NCBI RefSeq assembly: GCF_014648475.1
Contig: NZ_BMRE01000018.1
Span: forward strand, 1-64,000
Source of the DNA: Lentzea flava
Lineage (GTDB): Bacteria > Actinomycetota > Actinomycetes > Mycobacteriales > Pseudonocardiaceae
DNA: 64,000 bases
Reading direction: 5' to 3'
The notes under the pieces are model-generated. The model made no database searches. It saw only the letters and a list, made by a program, of their open reading frames with translations, and had not been told where the DNA came from. This document shows, in pieces, positions 24,689 to 31,765 of this stretch. The translations under genes were made by a program, and so were the position numbers. Each line of letters begins with the position of its first letter. The first letter of the stretch is position 1.

Positions 24689-25207
24689 TTACGGGTATTC
24701 GGGCCTGCACTGCTGGTCGCGGTTCTGCGCGGTGCAGTACCACCCGGCGTAGGTGTTGCCCGCCTGGGAGATGCCCGAGCGCCACCGCATTTCGCCGTGG
24801 TCGCAGTAGCGCTTCTCCCCGTTCGGTGCCTCGGTCGCGGCCTGCGGACGGCCGCGGCGCTGCTGGTTGCTCCCGCCACTGCTGTTGTTGTTCGGGCGCT
24901 GCCCGCCGTTGTTGTTCGGTGAGCCGGTGCGGGCCTTGCCCGCGGGTTCCTTCTGCTTGATGAACTGGTCCACGAGCGCGCCCGCGGTGACCAGGCGCTT
25001 GATGTCGCCGACGCCTTCGAGCATGTCCGCCAGGACGTCCACGCTCGGGGCGCGGAAGACGTACCAGGCCGACGAGTACTCGCCGTTGCCCTTGAAAGTG
25101 GCCGACACCGAGCCGTTCCACTCCGAACTGGACGCGCCCGAACCAGGCTCGTCGTACTGCTGATCGTTGAAGTCGTTGTCGTCATCCGCGAACGGATCAA
25201 CGGTCAC
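24689..25207 (-). CDS. Replication-associated protein, possible ssDNA-binding
   Basis: 172 aa: an acidic N-terminus (DPFADDDNDFND), a folded domain (about 30-95) with WNGSVSATFKG and an SSB-like beta pattern, a Gly/Asn-rich linker, and a C-terminal Cys/His cluster (YCDHGEMRW, WYCTAQNRDQQC) that may bind zinc. Its position beside the polymerase suggests a role at the replication fork; the ssDNA-binding idea is inference. Confidence 0.5.
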   Translation of the reverse strand: MTVDPFADDDNDFNDQQYDEPGSGASSSEWNGSVSATFKGNGEYSSAWYVFRAPSVDVLADMLEGVGDIKRLVTAGALVDQFIKQKEPAGKARTGSPNNNGGQRPNNNSSGGSNQQRRGRPQAATEAPNGEKRYCDHGEMRWRSGISQAGNTYAGWYCTAQNRDQQCRPEYP

Positions 25208-25338
25208 TGAGAATCCCCCGTGTTGGTCGTGCTGGTGATGCTGGATGCGTTGTGATGCAGGGTGTTCAGGGCGGCCCGTGACCTCGGGTTCGAGGCTTGG
25301 TTGTTCGATCGCCCCGGTTCCGCGGGCCGGCTACCGCC

Positions 25339-25965
25339 TTACTCGAAATCACCGGCGATCCCATCGAGCCAATCCGCCGTTTCGGTGTGCACATTCCGTC
25401 CGACCTTTCGTGATCCGATTCCGTCGCGTTCGCGTGCGCGGCGCAGGGACACGCGGTTCATCGACTCCGTCAGCAGCTCGACCGCGCGGGCGATGCTCTG
25501 CCGGTGGGCGGTGCCGTCGCCGTCGCGGAACACCGCGACCAGCAGCCCGGCGTAGCGGGGGTTGCGCTCGCTGACGATGTTCAGTCCCTCGTCGAGGTCG
25601 ATGAGGGTTGCGCTGACCTCGGTCCGCTCGGCACCCAGGGCGCCGCTGTTGAGCAGGTCCGTGATTTCCCTTGTGCCGTAGCGGTATTGACCGCTGAACA
25701 CCTCGTATTCGACGCGTTCCCGTGCGGCGATCTGGTGCCCGATCTTGATGAGCGCGGTCTTGCGGCGGGCCGGTTCCATCTCGTCGACCAGCCGGTCCAC
25801 TGAGCGCGGCGATTCCAGCAGCCGCAACGCGATCTCTTGCTCGACATCGTCAGCGTCGACCGTGTCCGGCCACTGTGCGGCAACGACCCGAGCGGCTTCT
25901 TTGATCAGTGGCAGAAGCTCGAAAACCTTGTCCTGCAACAGCTCTCCACTCGTTCCACTTAACAT
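25339..25965 (-). CDS. Sigma-factor-like protein
   Basis: 208 aa. The segment ADDVEQEIALRLLESP resembles sigma-70 region 2.1/2.2 (DDLxQEAxLRL), and the rest is helical with a basic C-terminal stretch (SLRRARERDGIG). Its ATG (25965) is the ATG contained in the repeat at 25951-25965; AAGG lies five bases upstream. It could redirect host RNA polymerase to phage promoters. Confidence 0.55.
   Translation of the reverse strand: MLSGTSGELLQDKVFELLPLIKEAARVVAAQWPDTVDADDVEQEIALRLLESPRSVDRLVDEMEPARRKTALIKIGHQIAARERVEYEVFSGQYRYGTREITDLLNSGALGAERTEVSATLIDLDEGLNIVSERNPRYAGLLVAVFRDGDGTAHRQSIARAVELLTESMNRVSLRRARERDGIGSRKVGRNVHTETADWLDGIAGDFE
25951..25965 (-). repeat. Dispersed repeat CGTTCCACTTAACAT, copy 1
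   Basis: Read leftward as ATGTTAAGTGGAACG. It lies directly after the TAG stop of the phosphoesterase gene and at the start of the sigma-like gene. One of six same-orientation copies; candidate stoperator (repressor site). Confidence 0.75.
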
Positions 25966-26733
25966 CTAGACCTTGAAAGTGTCGCCGTCGACGATGAAAC
26001 GACGGCTCGTGATTGGCACCAGCTCGGGCGTGACGGTGCTGCGCTCGATGTGCAAGACGGCGAATCCGGTTTGCCAGTTCGGTGTTGCGCTGTTGAGGTA
26101 GCCGGCATGGCGGATGTCCATCAGGTGTCCTACCTCGACGCCGGTCACGGTGCGGGTGACCTTGCCGCCGTAGCCGGTGGTGTGCCGCCCAATTCCCTGC
26201 CGGTGGGTGTGGCCCATGACAAGGGACTTGCCCGCCCGCTTCGCCCCGTTCAACGCCGTGTTTCCGGCGATCTGCGAGAGCGTGATTCCACCGACGTGGC
26301 CGTGCGTGGTGAGCCAGTCAGGTGCGATCTGGTGGAAGTCCGGCAACAGCCGGACGTTGTACCGAGGGAAATCGAGTAGCACCGGAAGGTCGAACGCGTT
26401 GCTGTCAGCGAGCGCGGGCGCGTGCTTCGCGAGGTACGTCCGCGGCCGGAGATCATGGTTCCCCTCGTGCACGGAAACCGGTCCTGAGTAGACCTCGCGC
26501 AGCGGCTCTAGGAAGTGCTGTTGCGCGTACTTCGAGTCCTTGAGCACGCTGCCCTCGAACTCCGCGGCGGTGCCCTTGCTCCACCTGCTGGGTTGCGGGT
26601 AGTCGACGAGGTCACCGATCTGGATCACTTCGTCCGGGCGGTATTGGCCGATGAACCGGATCACGGCCTTGAGCGCTTTCCGGTTCTCGTAGGGCATTTG
26701 AAGATCCGAGATGACGACGATGCGCTTGCCCAA
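25966..26733 (-). CDS. Calcineurin-type metallophosphoesterase
   Basis: 255 aa with all metal-binding motifs: ISDLQMP, IGDLVDY, EGNHD, TTHGH and GHTH. Hydrolyses phosphodiester or phosphomonoester bonds; phage members may act on nucleic-acid ends or modified nucleotides. In the leftward replication block between the small gene 26744-27040 and the sigma-like gene. Confidence 0.9.
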   Translation of the reverse strand: MGKRIVVISDLQMPYENRKALKAVIRFIGQYRPDEVIQIGDLVDYPQPSRWSKGTAAEFEGSVLKDSKYAQQHFLEPLREVYSGPVSVHEGNHDLRPRTYLAKHAPALADSNAFDLPVLLDFPRYNVRLLPDFHQIAPDWLTTHGHVGGITLSQIAGNTALNGAKRAGKSLVMGHTHRQGIGRHTTGYGGKVTRTVTGVEVGHLMDIRHAGYLNSATPNWQTGFAVLHIERSTVTPELVPITSRRFIVDGDTFKV

Positions 26734-26743
26734 GAGGCCTCTT

Positions 26744-27040
26744 TCAGTTGTTCTTCGTGGGCTTGTCAGCGGGGGCGGTGAGCAGGAGCAGCAGGAGCAG
26801 CGCGGCGGCCAGCTCGGCTTCCGCGGCCTTGGCCCGCTCGGTCTTGGCGCGGTCGGTCGTGGCGGTCTTCGGCTGGGGGATCGGGGTGATGGAGTCCGCC
26901 AGCAGGGACAGGCGGGTGCCGCCGTCGATCGCGACGATGTAGCGCTGCTTCTTCTCCTGCCAGGAGTCGACGACGCCGTAGAAGCCGCGGAACAGGCTGC
27001 TGGTGATGATGACCGGGGTTCCGGGGGTGTAGCGGGTCAT
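26744..27040 (-). CDS. Small KOW-like protein with Ala/Leu-rich tail
   Basis: 98 aa from ATG 27040, overlapping the primase stop (ATGA). N-terminal SH3/KOW-like segment (PGTPVIITSSLFRGFYGVVD), then a charged helix and a run of leucines (AELAAALLLLLLLTAPADK) that may be a membrane helix. Function unknown. Confidence 0.6.
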   Translation of the reverse strand: MTRYTPGTPVIITSSLFRGFYGVVDSWQEKKQRYIVAIDGGTRLSLLADSITPIPQPKTATTDRAKTERAKAAEAELAAALLLLLLLTAPADKPTKNN

Positions 27041-27708
27041 GTGCGGGTCCTTTCCAGAAGGGCGTGTTTTCCGTGCTTGAGCACGAGTGAGCTGACGTCC
27101 TCGCCTGTGGGCATGGGGACGATCAGGGCGTTGGGTAGTTCCTTGATCAGCAATTCGCCGAAGGCGTTGCCGGCTCGGTCTCCGTCGGTGAAGACGTAGA
27201 CGTGGCGGTATCCGAGTAGGGGTTCGCGGAAGTGCTTGCGCCACGCGTCGGCGCCGGGGATGCCGATGGTGGGAATCCCGCTGACGGAGGCGGTGATGGC
27301 GTCGAACTCGCCCTCGGTGACGCCGATGTCGTCGGTGTCGTCGAGCAGGGCCAGCGTGTTGTAGATCCGCGGCGGGTGCTCTGGCATTGAGGCGTACTTG
27401 CCGCCGCGGTGGCCGCCGTGGTCGCAGTTGGCGAGCAGGCAGCGGAACCGCATGGTCGCGACCGACCAGCCGATCCGTGGCGCCCACCGCAGGTATGGGA
27501 TCGCCAACATGCCCTGGTACTGCTCGTGGCCTGGTAGCGGATCGTCAACGAAGCCAAGGCGGTACTTGTCGACCAGGTCCCGCACGCTCGGAGCCAACAG
27601 TCCGCGGCTCTCCAAATGCTCTGCGGCGGGTGACCCTGGCAGACTCGCGTGGTACCGGCTTGTAGCTTCCCCCAAGAATTTCTTCTGCGCGGCGCTGAGC
27701 GGCGCCAA
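27037..27708 (-). CDS. DNA primase, TOPRIM catalytic part
   Basis: 223 aa from TTG 27708. TOPRIM signs: conserved Glu in VTEGEFDAI and the Asp-x-Asp motif in VFTDGDRAGN. The N-terminus (SAAQKKFLGEATSRYH, then EHLESRGL) is a usual phage-primase beginning. The zinc-finger part is encoded in another frame upstream (27545-27967), overlapping by about 160 bases, so primase is split in two. A run GGGGG in the overlap could allow a +1 shift, or two proteins may assemble. Confidence 0.88.
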   Translation of the reverse strand: MAPLSAAQKKFLGEATSRYHASLPGSPAAEHLESRGLLAPSVRDLVDKYRLGFVDDPLPGHEQYQGMLAIPYLRWAPRIGWSVATMRFRCLLANCDHGGHRGGKYASMPEHPPRIYNTLALLDDTDDIGVTEGEFDAITASVSGIPTIGIPGADAWRKHFREPLLGYRHVYVFTDGDRAGNAFGELLIKELPNALIVPMPTGEDVSSLVLKHGKHALLERTRT

Positions 27709-27967
27709 AAGCCAGTTCCTCCCGTTCCCGGATCAGTCCGATGATGTCGCCCTTCACGCCGCACCCGTGGCAGCGGAAGGCTTGGTATTCATAGGAAATC
27801 GAGGCGGACGCGTGGGCTTCGTCGTGGAAGGGGCACCGGGTTTTGAGCCAGCGGGCGTTGCCGGCTGGTGGTGTCCACAGCGGAAACCAGTGCCGGATCA
27901 GCGTCGCAATGGGCTCGTCCGACGCACACCCCACTTCGTTCGCGGCAGGTACGGGGTGAGCACCCAT
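27545..27967 (-). CDS. DNA primase, CHC2 zinc-finger part
   Basis: About 140 aa from ATG 27967 (GTG 27934 possible). Zinc-binding cysteines and histidine in CPFHDEAHAS and FRCHGCGVKGD, followed by an acidic helix (IIGLIREREEL), the standard primase N-terminal domain. The tail after about GGSYKPV runs over the start of the TOPRIM gene in another frame and is basic and low-complexity, so the folded part ends near 27660. Confidence 0.82.
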   Translation of the reverse strand: MGAHPVPAANEVGCASDEPIATLIRHWFPLWTPPAGNARWLKTRCPFHDEAHASASISYEYQAFRCHGCGVKGDIIGLIREREELAFGAAQRRAEEILGGSYKPVPRESARVTRRRAFGEPRTVGSERAGPGRQVPPWLR

Positions 27968-28140
27968 GACTGCTGGGACACCTGCTTGGTCTCGGAGTCC
28001 TCGAACGTCGCGGTGAGCACCCAGTCGCCGTTTTCCAGGTGGATCGACCAGGACAACCAGCCGCCGGTCTTGATCAGGTGCTGTGATCCCTGCACCTGTC
28101 CGGCGATGTCGATCAGACTGAGCAGCTTGTCTGCCTGCAC
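27898..28140 (-). CDS. Small phage protein
   Basis: 80 aa from GTG 28140. Beta-rich middle (GGWLSWSIHLENGDWVLTAT). Overlaps the primase zinc-finger gene. Unknown, possibly a primase or endonuclease VII accessory. Confidence 0.55.
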   Translation of the reverse strand: MQADKLLSLIDIAGQVQGSQHLIKTGGWLSWSIHLENGDWVLTATFEDSETKQVSQQSWVLTPYLPRTKWGVRRTSPLRR

Positions 28141-28164
28141 ACATTCCCCTTTTCTGTTGTGTGG

Positions 28165-28620
28165 TCAGGTGTTGAGCACCGCCTGAGCGGGCGGTGTGGT
28201 GAGGTAGTCGATCGCCCGCATGAGGGCCTGGACCTCGTCGCGCAGGTGCCCGAGCACGTTGCGGTTGCAGGGTTTGCACAGCAGCCCGCGCACGCACTTT
28301 CCGCAGCTCGTCGAGCCGGGACAGCACGTGTGGTCGTGGTCCACCGACAGGCGGACGCGGCCGTTTCCCTTGGCACGGCGGCAGATCGCGCACACGCCAC
28401 CTTGTGCGCGGTAGATCGCCTGGTATTGCGCCTCGCTGATTCCGTAGGTGCGCTCGATCCGCGCACTGCGGTCTCGTTCCCGTCGAGCCTGCACAACCTG
28501 ACGGTGATGCGTGGCGCACCGCGGCCCTGGGTGAGGCGCGTTGCGTTGCGTACCAACGCCTTCGGCGATGCAGTCCCGGCAGCGGCGCCGTTTCGCGGTC
28601 AGAAGACCGCCTCGTTCCAC
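28165..28620 (-). CDS. Endonuclease VII-family HNH nuclease
   Basis: About 151 aa from GTG 28620. N-terminal zinc pair (RRRCRDCIAEG, RCATHH) and the endonuclease VII core: YGISEAQYQAIYRAQGGVC-AIC, LSVDHDHTCCPG, CGKCVRGLLCKPCNRNVLGHLRD. Resolves branched DNA such as Holliday junctions before packaging. Overlaps the end of the helicase gene by 22 bases. Confidence 0.9.
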   Translation of the reverse strand: MERGGLLTAKRRRCRDCIAEGVGTQRNAPHPGPRCATHHRQVVQARRERDRSARIERTYGISEAQYQAIYRAQGGVCAICRRAKGNGRVRLSVDHDHTCCPGSTSCGKCVRGLLCKPCNRNVLGHLRDEVQALMRAIDYLTTPPAQAVLNT

Positions 28621-29429
28621 GGACCACCGTGCCCTGTGGTGGGCGCGAGGTCGCGGATGGACATGGTGTCGGCGTCGAACTCCAGCTCGACGAACGTCAT
28701 GCCGGAGGCGTCCGCCTTGCCCCCTCGGTGCTTCACCGTGGACACGGCCAGGATGTCCGGGGCTGGCCGGTGCAGGGTCAGGATCAGTTCGGGGACCCTG
28801 CCGATCTGTCCTTTGACGCCGGACAGCGGAATCGGCCTGTCCGAGTCGTTGAAGCTGCCCGTGACGTGGTGCAGGCCGATGACGCAGGCCTCGGTGTGCC
28901 TGGCCATCCCATGCAAATAGTCCATCAGCCACTCCAGGCCGTTGGACGGATCGCTCTCCTGCCCCGCGTCCATGCGGACGTTGGTGACGTTGTCGACCAC
29001 GATCAGCTCTGGAAACGCGCCGTAGACCTCTTCGTAGGCCTCAACTTGCGTCTCGATCACGTCGAGGGTCGGAGCCGGGTCGTAGGCGAACCGGATCGGC
29101 GCACCCGCCAGTTCCGCCCGGACGGCGTCGAGTGCGTTGTTGCGCACCGACGAGCCGGACGCGCTGAGCGAGGACCCCGTCAGGACCGACATCCCACGCG
29201 ACGCTTGCGTGAATGCGTCGCTGTCGGCCGACAGGTAGAGCGCGTTCACGCCGGACTTCAGCGCGATGTTCAGCGCGAGCGTGGACTTGAGCGAGCCAGG
29301 ACCGCCCGCGATCAGCGTGAGCTGGCTCCGCAACAACCTGGTGTCGGCGTCCTCAAGGCTCTCGAACACCGTGGGCAGCGGATCACCCGCGGCACCGCGG
29401 ATTCTCGAACTCTGCAACAGGGTGTAGAT
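28599..29429 (-). CDS. RecA/DnaB-like ATPase helicase, probable AUC start
   Basis: 276 aa if initiated at ATC 29429, which stands eight bases after GGGGAGG. The nearest canonical start, TTG 29417, is 20 bases from that site; an in-frame TGA lies just upstream of ATC. Walker A GGPGSLKST, Walker B ELIVVDNV, then GLHHVTGS and a C-terminal strand STVKHRGGK typical of DnaB/RepA-like hexameric ATPases. Likely unwinds DNA for the family A polymerase. Confidence 0.85.
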   Translation of the reverse strand: MYTLLQSSRIRGAAGDPLPTVFESLEDADTRLLRSQLTLIAGGPGSLKSTLALNIALKSGVNALYLSADSDAFTQASRGMSVLTGSSLSASGSSVRNNALDAVRAELAGAPIRFAYDPAPTLDVIETQVEAYEEVYGAFPELIVVDNVTNVRMDAGQESDPSNGLEWLMDYLHGMARHTEACVIGLHHVTGSFNDSDRPIPLSGVKGQIGRVPELILTLHRPAPDILAVSTVKHRGGKADASGMTFVELEFDADTMSIRDLAPTTGHGGPWNEAVF

Positions 29430-29465
29430 GAATCAAACCTCCCCTCCTCACTCGTCCTTTCGAAT

Positions 29466-29759
29466 TCAGGGGCACCGGATCGGCAGGTACCCGACGCCGT
29501 CAACGACCAGCGAGCCCGGCACCTTGTGGAACCGGCCGGCATCGCGGGTCACCTCGTAGCACCCGTTCGTCGGCGACGGCCGTTCGTCGCGGTGCCCCAA
29601 CACAGCGAACATGCCGACGAGCGAAAGTGCGCCGATGGTGAACAGGACGGTGCCCAGCCCTGCCAAGCCTTCTTTGATCATGCGCAGGCTCGACCGAACC
29701 AGCCGCCACGAGACCATCAGCAACACGACAACGACCGCGGTGATCACCAGGTAGCTCAA
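29466..29759 (-). CDS. Small membrane protein
   Basis: 97 aa from TTG 29759 (AAGGAGG close upstream). Two hydrophobic helices (about 3-19 and 35-57) and a C-terminal domain with two cysteines (NGCYEVT, LPIRCP). Function unknown; between helicase and nuclease genes. Confidence 0.6.
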   Translation of the reverse strand: MSYLVITAVVVVLLMVSWRLVRSSLRMIKEGLAGLGTVLFTIGALSLVGMFAVLGHRDERPSPTNGCYEVTRDAGRFHKVPGSLVVDGVGYLPIRCP

Positions 29760-29770
29760 CCAACCTCCTT

Positions 29771-29785
29771 CGTTCCACTTAACAT
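29771..29785 (-). repeat. Dispersed repeat CGTTCCACTTAACAT, copy 2
   Basis: Identical to copy 1 and also followed by CTAG; it starts next to the TAG stop of the Cas4-like gene and just before the ribosome site of 29466-29759. Confidence 0.75.
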
Positions 29786-30568
29786 CTAGGCCTGAAAGAT
29801 CGGGCAGGACGTGCGCACCGGGCAGAACATGCAGGTCTTCTCATCCGGGGTCGGGTCGAACTTCTCGGCCTTGATCAATTCGTCCACTTCCTCGAACTCC
29901 TCCACGAGCCGGGTTGCCGGCCACTCCGTGAGGTCGTAGAAAAGCGTTGGCTTGCCTGACTTTCCCATCCAGTAGTCGCCCTTGTGGACTTCCTGGCCGT
30001 AGACCTGGCGAATCGCCTCGGCGTACACGGCGAGTTGGAACGCGTCGCCGGGGCTGTTGCCGCTCTTGATGTCGCGGACGATCAACCCTTCACGCGGGTC
30101 GATCACCGCCTGGTCGAGGTATCCGCGGACCGGCACCGAGCCAAGCCAGATCTCGAACCCCAGCTCGACCGCGGGCGTTCCGTCCGGCGCGATCCAGATG
30201 ACCTCACGCGGTGCGCGCTCGGTGTAGTAGCGCAAGTACCGGTCAGCCTGGTCGAGCCCTAGGCCATACCTTCGTTCGACGTCAACCGCGCCGCGGTACG
30301 GCCCCGACGCGAACCAGAAGTTCCAGTTCGGTGTCTCCCCGGCCATCGCGTTGATGCCCTCGGCGTACACCCGCCGGAACACCTCCTGCACCGCGGCCAA
30401 CGACATCGTCCGTCCGGACTTCTCCCACGCCTCCGCAGCAGCGTGCACCGCGGTTCCTTGGGAGAGCCAGGCGGCCGGTCGCTGCCATACCTTCTCGATT
30501 CGGCACAAAAAATACCGGGCTGGACAGGCCCGGTATTCCTTGATCTGACTGACAGATCTTTTCTGCAA
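29786..30568 (-). CDS. Cas4/RecB-type PD-(D/E)xK exonuclease
   Basis: 260 aa from TTG 30568, with AAGGCGG eight bases upstream. Iron-sulfur cysteines: one near the start (YRACPARYF) and three at the end (CMFCPVRTSC). Nuclease motifs: His in GTAVHAAAEAW, Asp in VRGYLDQAV and Asp-x-Lys in IVRDIKSGN. Phage Cas4-like exonucleases act in recombination-dependent replication. An intrinsic terminator-like hairpin lies inside codons about 11-20 of this gene. Confidence 0.9.
   Translation of the reverse strand: MQKRSVSQIKEYRACPARYFLCRIEKVWQRPAAWLSQGTAVHAAAEAWEKSGRTMSLAAVQEVFRRVYAEGINAMAGETPNWNFWFASGPYRGAVDVERRYGLGLDQADRYLRYYTERAPREVIWIAPDGTPAVELGFEIWLGSVPVRGYLDQAVIDPREGLIVRDIKSGNSPGDAFQLAVYAEAIRQVYGQEVHKGDYWMGKSGKPTLFYDLTEWPATRLVEEFEEVDELIKAEKFDPTPDEKTCMFCPVRTSCPIFQA
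30511..30537 (-). terminator. Intragenic intrinsic-terminator-like hairpin
   Basis: In the leftward sense, AATACCGGGC pairs perfectly with GCCCGGTATT (10 bp, 7-base loop), and the stem runs into six T residues. It lies in the first codons of the Cas4-like gene, encoding EYRACPARYF. It has all parts of an intrinsic terminator and could act as an attenuator. Confidence 0.7.
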
Positions 30569-30571
30569 TTG

Positions 30572-30724
30572 TCACGCCGCCTTGCGCACGGCCCCCTCGC
30601 GCCGCTCGGCGGCGCAGACGTGGGGCGTTCCGTCACCGGGGCATTCTTGATGGATCACCGCGAGGGTCCAGATGGCTTCCCGGTAGTAGAACTGCGGGTC
30701 TTCAACGACGGATTCGAACTCCAT
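30572..30724 (-). CDS. Small phage protein
   Basis: 50 aa from ATG 30724: MEFESVVEDPQFYYREAIW and on, ending AVRKAA. Contains CPGDG and HVCAAE. Ends four bases before the Cas4-like start. Unknown function; supported by position and composition. Confidence 0.5.
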   Translation of the reverse strand: MEFESVVEDPQFYYREAIWTLAVIHQECPGDGTPHVCAAERREGAVRKAA

Positions 30725-30908
30725 TGTGAAACAGGAGCCCCCCCAGCACCTCGTTCACCGGCTGATACAGCGGATCGGTTTCCTCGACGACCGGGCTTCG
30801 GTACACCGTTAGGTAGAGGGTGCAGTCACTCTCCACCATCGACGCGATCAAGAAGTGCTGTCGGAAAACCAGGTGAGTCTGTCTCGGTGCATCACACTTT
30901 CCTTTCAC
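30702..30908 (-). CDS. Small phage protein
   Basis: 68 aa from GTG 30908 (GGGGGG upstream); an internal ATG 30839 (MVESDCTLYLTVYRSP) is an alternative start. Overlaps the next gene by 23 bases. Unknown. Confidence 0.45.
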   Translation of the reverse strand: MKGKCDAPRQTHLVFRQHFLIASMVESDCTLYLTVYRSPVVEETDPLYQPVNEVLGGLLFHNGVRIRR

Positions 30909-30929
30909 AAGCCCCCCAGAGTGAAGTTG

Positions 30930-31493
30930 TCATGGCAGACGCTTCGGGAACCTCAACACCATGAGCGCGTCGTCGGACAACTCCGCGTGTTCATTCCTTC
31001 GGATCAACAGGTCACCGTCCCTTTCCTCCCAAGGGACGAGGGCGAACCCGCCGGTCTTGTTGCCCTTGCCCGGCGGTATCGCCGGGTCGAACTCGACCAC
31101 GAACTTCGGCGGCGTGGTCGGGTCGAGCTTCCCCCTCTCCAAAGCTTCGGCGAACTGCTCTTCGCCCAGCAGCTTCTTATAGAGCGCGCGTAGTCGCTTG
31201 AGCTTGTCTTCGCTCATCCCGTGGCCATTCGTCGCCACGAACTCCAGATGGTTTCTCACGAGCTTGCCCAGGGATGCGTCATGGAACGCACGGCCAAGCT
31301 TCCACGGGAAGTGCTTCATCGCGTCGCTACGAGGGGTGGAGTCGATGAGCCCTGCTCGACCCAGCCGCAGGCTGACAGCCGCCTCGGAAACATCGAATCT
31401 TTGTGCGATCGAACGCTGGCTGTTCCCAGCCCTCTTCAGAGCCATGATGACCTCAGGCGTAGCGCCCGAGTCACCGCCGTTAGGCCTGCCCAT
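30930..31493 (-). CDS. HTH DNA-binding protein, candidate early regulator or repressor
   Basis: 187 aa from ATG 31493; TTG 31502 has the better-spaced AGGGGGG. N-terminal homeodomain-like HTH: TPEVIMALKRAGNSQRSIAQ, then RFDVSEAAVSLRLGR. The remainder is mixed helix/strand. The repeat CGTTCCACGCAACAT lies 60 bases upstream in its long leader. By analogy with cluster A phages it is a candidate for the protein that binds these repeats; not proven. Confidence 0.6.
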   Translation of the reverse strand: MGRPNGGDSGATPEVIMALKRAGNSQRSIAQRFDVSEAAVSLRLGRAGLIDSTPRSDAMKHFPWKLGRAFHDASLGKLVRNHLEFVATNGHGMSEDKLKRLRALYKKLLGEEQFAEALERGKLDPTTPPKFVVEFDPAIPPGKGNKTGGFALVPWEERDGDLLIRRNEHAELSDDALMVLRFPKRLP

Positions 31494-31554
31494 GCGCGTC
31501 AACGGACCCACCCCCCTGCGACCATATGCACGGCCGTAGGTTAACGAGATCGCT

Positions 31555-31569
31555 CGTTCCACGCAACAT
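31555..31569 (-). repeat. Dispersed repeat CGTTCCACGCAACAT, copy 3
   Basis: Differs from copies 1, 2, 4 and 5 only in GC for TT. In the 270-base gap upstream of the HTH gene. Confidence 0.7.
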
Positions 31570-31712
31570 ACCCCCTCTCGCCCCTGGTCTGCGGTCGCTG
31601 CTGCGACGCCGTTACCCACATGATCAACAATCACTCTGGCGTGCCTCGGTTCGGCAGGCATCCGTACAACTACGCACATCTCTCGTGTTGCCTGCCGGGC
31701 TCAAGCCTTCTT

Positions 31713-31740
31713 GCAGGGGAGCGGGCTCTCGCTCCCCTGC
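31713..31740 (-). terminator. Hairpin after the long Lsr2-like gene
   Basis: GCAGGGGAGCG pairs perfectly with CGCTCCCCTGC (11 bp, 6-base loop), 26 bases after the TGA of 31766-32905. No T-run. Confidence 0.65.
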
Positions 31741-31765
31741 CTTTCAGTCACACCCTGGTGGGCTT

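Noticed and set aside
28610..28620. CGTTCCACGG inside the helicase/endonuclease VII overlap as a seventh stoperator-like copy
   Set aside because: Only the first eight bases match; the AACAT half is missing and it lies in coding sequence.
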